NCBI GenBank assembly: GCA_043727195.1 | Contig: JAYSYZ010000295.1 | Location: 1 to 19,133 of the forward strand | Source: JAUYQR01 sp043727195 | Lineage (GTDB): Bacteria > Pseudomonadota > Alphaproteobacteria > Rhodobacterales > Rhodobacteraceae | Direction of reading: 5' to 3' | Length of the DNA stretch: 19,133 bases | Shown: piece by piece, positions 14,709 to 19,133 of the stretch | Layout of the letters: every line of letters begins with the position of its first letter | Numbering within the stretch: position 1 is the stretch's first letter | The notes under the pieces: model-generated | The model's database searches: none | What the model was told of the DNA's origin: nothing | Seen by the model: only the letters and a program-made list of their open reading frames with translations | Program-made: the position numbers and the translations under genes

Positions 14709-16016
14709 ATGGCTGTGGAAATTCTGATGCCCGCGCTTTCGCCGACGATGGAAGAGGGCACGCTGGCGAAATGGCTGGTAAAAGAGGGGGATGTGGTCAA
14801 ATCGGGCCAGATCCTTGCCGAGATCGAGACCGACAAGGCGACGATGGAGTTCGAGGCGGTCGATGAAGGGATCGTCGGAAAACTTCTGGTGAGCGAGGGC
14901 ACTGCGGGGGTGAAGGTGAATACGCCCATCGCGGTGATGCTGGAGGAGGGCGAAAGTGCCGATGCGGCCCCTGCTCCGGTGAAGGCTGCGGCGGCTCCGG
15001 CGGTAGTGGCGACGGCCGCTCCCCCAGCCCCTCTCCCACAGGGAGAGGGGGGGCGTGCTGCGCCGGCCGGGGCGCGGGTGTTTGCGTCGCCCTTGGCGCG
15101 GCGGATCGCAGCGCAGAAGGGGTTGGATCTGACCAAGGTTGCAGGCTCCGGCCCGCATGGCCGGATCGTGAAGGCGGATGTCGAGGGGGCAGTGGCCCCG
15201 GCAGCAGCCGCATTGGTGGCCCCGATGACGGCGACTGCGGCGGCCCCTGCCCCGGCGAAACCGGCAATGGGAGGGATGCCCACAGGCATGGCCACCGAGA
15301 CGGTGCTGAAGATGTATGCGGACCGGCAGTACGAAGAAGTGTCGCTGGACGGGATGCGCCGCACGATTGCGGCGCGGCTGACCGAGGCGAAGCAGACCAT
15401 CCCGCATTTCTATCTGCGCCGCGATGTGCGGCTGGACGCGCTGATGGCGTTCCGCGAGACGCTGAACAAGCAGCTTCTGGCGCGTGGCGTCAAGCTTTCG
15501 GTGAACGATTTCATCATCAAGGCCTGTGCGGCGGCGTTGCAGGCGGTGCCCGATGCCAATGCGGTCTGGGCCGGTGACCGGATGCTGCGGCTGAAGCCGT
15601 CGGATGTGGCGGTGGCGGTGGCGGTGGAGGGGGGCCTGTTCACCCCCGTGCTGCGCGATGCCGACAAAAAGTCGCTGAGCACCCTGTCGGCGGAGATGAA
15701 AGATCTGGCAGGCCGGGCCAAGACCAGGAAACTGGCGCCGCAGGAATATCAGGGCGGGTCCTTCGCGATCTCGAACCTCGGGATGATGGGGGTCGAGAGT
15801 TTCGATGCCGTGATCAACCCGCCGCACGGGTCGATCCTTGCGGTTGGTGCCGGGATCAGGAAGCCGGTGGTGTTGGGCGATGGCACGATCGGGGTGGCGA
15901 CCGTGATGTCGATGACATTGTCGGTCGATCACCGGGTGATCGACGGGGCACTGGGGGCAGAGTTCCTGAAGGCAATCGTCGAAGGCCTGGAAAACCCGAT
16001 GGCGCTGCTGGCGTGA
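14709..16016 (+). CDS. pdhC: Pyruvate dehydrogenase E2, dihydrolipoamide acetyltransferase
   Basis: Core of the complex; transfers acetyl groups from lipoamide to coenzyme A. The 435 residues comprise one lipoyl domain (1-80, Lys43), an alanine/proline linker (about 81-120), a peripheral subunit-binding domain (about 122-158, with ASPLARRIAAQKGLDL and GSGPHGRIVKADV), a second linker, and a catalytic domain from about 205 that ends with the active-site DHRVIDGALG (His408, Asp412). The first linker contains APLPQGEG, encoded by a perfect palindrome. The gene lies 10 bases after pdhB with a GGGGGA site. No dihydrolipoamide dehydrogenase gene follows here, so E3 must be encoded elsewhere. Confidence 0.96.
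   Translation: MAVEILMPALSPTMEEGTLAKWLVKEGDVVKSGQILAEIETDKATMEFEAVDEGIVGKLLVSEGTAGVKVNTPIAVMLEEGESADAAPAPVKAAAAPAVVATAAPPAPLPQGEGGRAAPAGARVFASPLARRIAAQKGLDLTKVAGSGPHGRIVKADVEGAVAPAAAALVAPMTATAAAPAPAKPAMGGMPTGMATETVLKMYADRQYEEVSLDGMRRTIAARLTEAKQTIPHFYLRRDVRLDALMAFRETLNKQLLARGVKLSVNDFIIKACAAALQAVPDANAVWAGDRMLRLKPSDVAVAVAVEGGLFTPVLRDADKKSLSTLSAEMKDLAGRAKTRKLAPQEYQGGSFAISNLGMMGVESFDAVINPPHGSILAVGAGIRKPVVLGDGTIGVATVMSMTLSVDHRVIDGALGAEFLKAIVEGLENPMALLA
14724..14870 (+). repeat. Lipoyl-domain direct repeat, copy 2 (in pdhC)
   Basis: Second copy of the 147-base lipoyl module, in the same orientation as 13340-13486. The similarity falls off after the shared VDEG, where PdhB reads TVGRILVAEG and PdhC reads IVGKLLVSEG. 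Confidence 0.95.
15028..15050. repeat. Palindromic element inside the pdhC linker
   Basis: CCCCTCTCCC-ACA-GGGAGAGGGG is a perfect 10-bp inverted repeat with a 3-base loop, lying within the coding sequence and translated as APLPQGEG (residues 107-114). From memory, CCTCTCCC...GGGAGAGG palindromes of this kind are scattered, mostly between genes, in many proteobacterial genomes. Here one appears to be embedded in a permissive, unstructured linker. The flanking linker codes for a plain alanine/proline-rich sequence, so the GEGG stretch stands out. Confidence 0.8.
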
Positions 16017-16025
16017 CCAGACGGA

Positions 16026-16046
16026 GCGGGGGTTTCACACCCCCGC
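16026..16046 (+). terminator. Probable terminator hairpin after pdhC
   Basis: GCGGGGGT-TTCAC-ACCCCCGC forms an 8-bp GC-rich stem with a 5-base loop, starting 10 bases after the pdhC stop and lying between convergent genes. No T-run follows directly, so its strength is unclear. It merges with the repeat described next. Confidence 0.6.
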
Positions 16047-16078
16047 ACCCCCGTGGGATATTTGCGCCAAGATGAAGG
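16026..16078 (+). repeat. Rhodobacteraceae-type intergenic repeat (hairpin plus TATTTGCGCCAAGATGAA)
   Basis: The hairpin is followed by ACCCCCGTGGGA and then TATTTGCGCCAAGATGAA (16059-16076). I remember this combination, a G-run/C-run hairpin followed by a TATTT...AAGATGAA tail, as a frequent 3'-end element in Rhodobacteraceae genomes. Only one copy is in this window, so repetition cannot be shown here. Confidence 0.5.
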
Positions 16079-16094
16079 GCCGGGAGTCCGTCGG

Positions 16095-16742
16095 CTATCT
16101 GGCGTTCAGCGCGGCGATCAAGTGCAGGGACCGCCGCAGGATCGTGGCGGCGGCACCGAGCACGATCAGCCAGAGCGTGACGGTCAGCGTCCATTCCGCT
16201 GCGTAGAATGCGGCGATGATGGAGCCGATCGTCAGCGCTGCCATGCGGTGCGGTTTGGCCATCGGACCGGAGAAATCAGGCGGCAAGCCCTCGGCGCGGC
16301 GGAGTTCCCGGATGTAGGCGGTCGCCACCGCGAGGGTGGCGGCCAGAAGGCCCAGTGCGGGGTTCGCCGCCGCCATTCCCGCACCGCCAAGCAGCAAGAC
16401 GTCCGAAACGCGATCCGGCGCTTCGTTCCAGAAGGGACCGTCCTTGGTGGCCTGCCCGCCTTCGACCGCGACCATGCCGTCGATCAGATTGCAGACAAGC
16501 CGGGCCTGACAGGCGGCGGCGGCAAGGATCAGCAACAGCGCTTGCAGGATAACGGGGCCGATGGGCGCGGCCGCGAAACACACGGTTCCCAGGGCGGCAA
16601 ATCCCACTGACATCTGCGAAATCTGGTTGGGTGTCAGCCCCTTTCAGACCGCACGGACCGCCAAGGATTTCGCCCAAGCCGAATTGCGCGCGCTGAGCGG
16701 GCGGCGGTTCAGGGGCGTGGCGGAGGGGTCAGCCTCTGTCAC
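16095..16742 (-). pseudogene. CDP-alcohol phosphatidyltransferase, interrupted by an in-frame TGA at codon 33
   Basis: Such enzymes join an alcohol to CDP-diacylglycerol to make a phospholipid. An intact frame of 183 codons from ATG at 16613 lacks the normal N-terminus. Reading further upstream in the same frame, past a TGA at 16646-16644, gives KGLTPNQISQ (the usual first-helix motif) and before the TGA gives ARNSAWAKSLAVRAV, typical of the family. This leads back to a GTG at 16742 that overlaps the cdsA-like stop as GTGA. The total of 215 codons suits the family (YnjF of E. coli is about 206). The catalytic motif is a variant: DGMVAVEGG, then G, then NEAPDRVSD, with Asn where the canonical motif has Asp. 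It could be a nonsense mutation, a sequencing error, or an N-terminally shortened product. Confidence 0.8.
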
Positions 16743-17680
16743 GTCAGCGACCATTGGTAACGGGTGATGTGAAAGAATATCGGGGCGGCGAAGATCACCG
16801 AATCGAGCCGGTCGATAAATCCGCCATGGCCCGCGATGAGATGACCCCAGTCCTTGACGCCCCGGTCACGCTTGATCGCCGACATGACGAGGCCGCCGAA
16901 GAACCCCATGAACGTCAGCATCAGGCACATGCCCGCCGCCTGCAACATGGTGAACGGCGTCATCCACCACAGCGCCGTGCCGACGGCGGTGGCGGTCAGA
17001 GCGCCGCCGATGAAACCCTCCCAGGTTTTCGAGGGCGACAAAGTGGGGGCGATCGTGGTGCGCCCGATCAGTTTTCCCCAGACGTATTGCATCACGTCCG
17101 ACAGTTGCACGACGAAGATAAGATAGGCGATGAGGATGACGTTCCGACCCTCGAACCCGGGGATCTGCAGGTAGAGAAGCGCCGGCACATGGCTGACGCA
17201 ATAGACGCAGATCATCAGCGCCCATTGGGTTTCCGCGACACGCACCAGAAAATCCTGCGGGCTGCCGCGCAGGGCCGAAATGACCGGCAGCAGCAGGAAG
17301 ACGTAGACCGGGACAAAGACGGAATACAGCCCGTACCAGTCGATCAGGATCAGGTAATACTGGAACGGCAGCACGATGAAGAAGGCCGCCGCGAGTGACA
17401 GATGATCGGCCCGCGAATGGGTGCTCAGTGTCAGGAATTCGCGCAGCGCGGCAAAGGAGCAGAGCGCGAAGAGCAGGATCACACCGGGCTTGCCCGCGAT
17501 GAAGGCGATTGCCAGCAGGATGACCATGACCCACCAGGCGTTGATCCGGGCATTCAGGTTTTCGATCACGGGGTGGGTGCCATCCGCGAGCCGCATGCGC
17601 AGGATCGCACTGATCGAGGAGGCGAGTACCAGGATGGCGGCAACCCCGCCCAGAAGCCAAAGCAGATCCGGGCTGGTCAT
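16739..17680 (-). CDS. CdsA-like phosphatidate cytidylyltransferase
   Basis: Would make CDP-diacylglycerol from phosphatidic acid and CTP in the inner membrane. The 313-residue protein has about eight hydrophobic segments. The family signature lies near the C-terminus: SAIKRDRGVKDWGHLIAGHG followed by GFIDRLDS, with Lys270, Arg271, Asp290 and Asp293 as expected. A further conserved segment is TLSPSKTWEGFIGG. The ATG overlaps the stop of the acyltransferase gene as ATGA (17677-17680), and its own stop overlaps the next start as GTGA. It sits among PlsC-like and CDP-alcohol transferase genes, not beside uppS, dxr and bamA as the main cdsA usually does, so it is probably a second, dedicated paralogue, similar in context to E. 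coli ynbB. Confidence 0.88.
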   Translation of the reverse strand: MTSPDLLWLLGGVAAILVLASSISAILRMRLADGTHPVIENLNARINAWWVMVILLAIAFIAGKPGVILLFALCSFAALREFLTLSTHSRADHLSLAAAFFIVLPFQYYLILIDWYGLYSVFVPVYVFLLLPVISALRGSPQDFLVRVAETQWALMICVYCVSHVPALLYLQIPGFEGRNVILIAYLIFVVQLSDVMQYVWGKLIGRTTIAPTLSPSKTWEGFIGGALTATAVGTALWWMTPFTMLQAAGMCLMLTFMGFFGGLVMSAIKRDRGVKDWGHLIAGHGGFIDRLDSVIFAAPIFFHITRYQWSLT

Positions 17681-18321
17681 TCCGGGAGCTTTGCAAGCGC
17701 GAGCAGGCCGGTCGCGGCGCGGGCGAGGAACACGTCCTTCGGCTCGTCAGGGGCAAGGTGCAAGGCGGCTCCGAAAGTGAGAGTGCAGATCAGCGGCACG
17801 GGAATGATCTCGCCCTTGGGCATGACCTTGTTGAGATTTGCGATCCAGACCGGCACAAGATCCACCAGGGGCCGGGCGGCGGCAAGGTGGTAAAGCCCCG
17901 ACTTGAAGGGCAGAATCGGATCGTCTGAACTGTTGCGCTGGCCTTCGGGGAAAAGGATCAGCGATGCGCCCTGATCCAGCGCCTCGATCATCTGGGCCAC
18001 GGGATCGGCGGTGCGCGCCTCAGGGCGGCGGTCGATCAGCACGGCATTGAAAACGTCGCGCCCGATGAAGGCGCGCAAGGGCGAGGTCAGCCAATAGTCG
18101 AGAGCGGCCACCGGGCGGGTCAGGCGGCGCAGTGGCGGGGGCAGCACTGTCCAGATCAGAACGAAATCGCCGTTCGAACTGTGGTTGGCGAAATACACCC
18201 GCTGGCGGGGCACAGGCTCGATCCCCTGCCAGATGGCGCGCGGTGCAGTGATGAAGCGGGCAAAAAGCGAAATCGCCTCGCCCATCATGCGCGCGGCGGC
18301 CGGTCTTGGGCTGAAGATCAT
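17677..18321 (-). CDS. PlsC-like lysophospholipid acyltransferase
   Basis: A 214-residue acyltransferase that would add a fatty acyl chain to a lysophospholipid, such as 1-acyl-glycerol-3-phosphate. The HX4D catalytic motif is NHSSNGD (His47, Asp52) and the phosphate-binding motif is FPEGQRN (124-130), close to the usual FPEGTRS. An upstream amphipathic segment (ISLFARFITAPRAIW) suits membrane association. It begins 10 bases after the cysE stop with no good ribosome-binding site, so translation is probably coupled; an ATG 11 codons later is an alternative start. It overlaps the cdsA-like gene by four bases. The acceptor cannot be decided from sequence; the operon suggests lysophosphatidic acid. 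Confidence 0.87.
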   Translation of the reverse strand: MIFSPRPAAARMMGEAISLFARFITAPRAIWQGIEPVPRQRVYFANHSSNGDFVLIWTVLPPPLRRLTRPVAALDYWLTSPLRAFIGRDVFNAVLIDRRPEARTADPVAQMIEALDQGASLILFPEGQRNSSDDPILPFKSGLYHLAAARPLVDLVPVWIANLNKVMPKGEIIPVPLICTLTFGAALHLAPDEPKDVFLARAATGLLALAKLPE

Positions 18322-18331
18322 GCCGATGCGG

Positions 18332-19133
18332 TCATTCGGGAGCGAGGATCTGGTCCATCGTCAGCGCTGGCTGGGCGCAGCCAGCCTTGCCGACCACGCG
18401 CGCCGGAACCCCGGCCACCGTGGTGTTGCGCGGCACATCCTCCAACACCACCGAGCCGGCAGCGATGCGCGAGCATTGGCCGACGGTGATGTTGCCCAGA
18501 ACCTTGGCACCCGCGCCGATCAAGACTCCGTCGCCGATCTTGGGATGACGATCGCCATCTTCCTTGCCGGTTCCCCCCAGCGTGACGGAATGCAGCATCG
18601 ACACGTTGTCGCCCACTACCGCCGTCTCGCCGATGACGATGGAATGGGCGTGGTCGATCATGATCCCCCGGCCGATCCGCGCCGCCGGGTGGATGTCGAC
18701 GCCGAAGACCTCCGAGACCCGCATCTGGAAGAAGTAGGCCATGTCCTTGCGGCCTACGCTCCAGAGGTGATGCGCCACGCGCCAGCTCTGGACCGCCTGG
18801 AAGCCCTTGAAATACAGGAGCGGCTGCAGGAACGTGTGGCAGGCCGGGTCGCGGTCGTGGATCGCGGCGATGTCGGCGCGCGCCGCCTGGGCGATGCCCG
18901 GCTCCTCCTCCAGGGCCTCGTCCACGATCTCGCGCAGGATCTGGCCCGACATCTCCAGCGAGGTGAGCTTCATCGAGATGCGGTAGGCCAGCGCCCGCTC
19001 GAAGGTGGCGTGGTGCAGGACCGAGGTGTGGACCAAGCCGCCGAGCAGGGGCTCGGCGGCGATGGCCTGCTCGGCCTCGTGGCGGATGCGCGACCAGACC
19101 GGGTCGACCTCGGCGAGCTGGATGCGGGGTGCG
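18332..19133 (-). CDS. cysE: Serine O-acetyltransferase, 5' end outside the window (partial)
   Basis: Makes O-acetylserine from serine and acetyl-CoA, the first step of cysteine synthesis. The frame is open to the right edge, giving 267 residues that begin APRIQLAEVDPVWSRIRHEA; the true start lies beyond the window. The N-terminal helical domain contains LVHTSVLHHATFERALAYRI. The left-handed beta-helix of hexapeptide repeats starts near DIHPAARIGRGIMIDHAHSI, with the catalytic histidines in DHAHS, and runs through VSMLHSVTLGGTGKEDGDRH to TTVAGVPARVVGK. It heads the lipid operon, with plsC 10 bases downstream. The first ~105 visible codons nearly all end in G or C, unlike the rest of the gene. 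Confidence 0.95.
   Translation of the reverse strand, partial: APRIQLAEVDPVWSRIRHEAEQAIAAEPLLGGLVHTSVLHHATFERALAYRISMKLTSLEMSGQILREIVDEALEEEPGIAQAARADIAAIHDRDPACHTFLQPLLYFKGFQAVQSWRVAHHLWSVGRKDMAYFFQMRVSEVFGVDIHPAARIGRGIMIDHAHSIVIGETAVVGDNVSMLHSVTLGGTGKEDGDRHPKIGDGVLIGAGAKVLGNITVGQCSRIAAGSVVLEDVPRNTTVAGVPARVVGKAGCAQPALTMDQILAPE

Noticed and set aside
13418..15400. Very long antisense open frame (660 codons) across pdhB and pdhC
   Set aside because: It lies entirely opposite well-supported pdh genes, its product is low-complexity and arginine/alanine-rich, and such frames arise from high-GC codon bias.
4593..16742. Stop-codon recoding (TAG or TGA read as an amino acid) to explain the two interrupted genes
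   Set aside because: TAG ends enolase and the CDP-alcohol transferase, and TGA ends many intact genes here; no SECIS-like structure was evident and neither position is a known selenocysteine site.

Overview
The window is a GC-rich chromosomal segment of an alphaproteobacterium, most probably a member of the Rhodobacteraceae. Pointers to that group are an E1-beta subunit carrying its own lipoyl domain, an ftsB-pdhA-pdhB-pdhC order directly after a class I aldolase, a coenzyme-B12-type ribonucleotide reductase start, and an intergenic hairpin plus ATATTTG...AAGATGAA repeat of a kind I remember from that family. The content is mainly housekeeping. I see no tRNA, rRNA, CRISPR array, transposase, phage or plasmid gene.

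Layout. Positions 1-35 hold the first 11 codons of a leftward gene that fits nrdJ, behind a 416-base upstream region with a good NrdR-box candidate. Two divergent EamA/DMT-family exporters follow (452-1336 leftward, 1538-2434 rightward), then enolase (2487-3764). Enolase meets a convergent short-chain dehydrogenase (3761-4525) with overlapping stop codons. A cupin of the DUF985 type (4593-5024) is broken by an in-frame TAG at codon 30. A RarD-type transporter (5130-6035) overlaps tail to tail with anmK (6023-7129). anmK diverges from tyrS (7185-8435). tyrS faces two overlapping leftward cyclophilin genes, one exported and one cytoplasmic (8469-9534).

The central carbon block runs rightward: pgk (9671-10849), class I fructose-bisphosphate aldolase (10900-11784), an FtsB-like divisome protein (11896-12198), and pdhA-pdhB-pdhC (12326-16016). 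Together with enolase these genes cover parts of the trunk from fructose-1,6-bisphosphate to acetyl-CoA. The lipoyl domains of pdhB and pdhC are a recent-looking direct repeat, identical over 49 residues. The pdhC linker contains a perfect 10-bp-stem palindrome that is translated.

The right end is a tight leftward operon: cysE (cut by the window edge), a PlsC-like acyltransferase, a CdsA-like CDP-diacylglycerol synthase, and a CDP-alcohol phosphatidyltransferase. The lipid genes are linked by ATGA and GTGA overlaps and would form a short phospholipid pathway. The last gene has an in-frame TGA at codon 33, with family sequence conserved on both sides. The 5' part of cysE has almost no codons ending in A or T, unlike the rest of the window, which suggests recombination or an assembly join.

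I did not find a clearly new biological system. The items most worth a second look are the two nonsense-interrupted genes, the orphan lipid operon with its unknown head group, the palindrome inside pdhC, the near-identical lipoyl modules, and the cysE codon-usage break.
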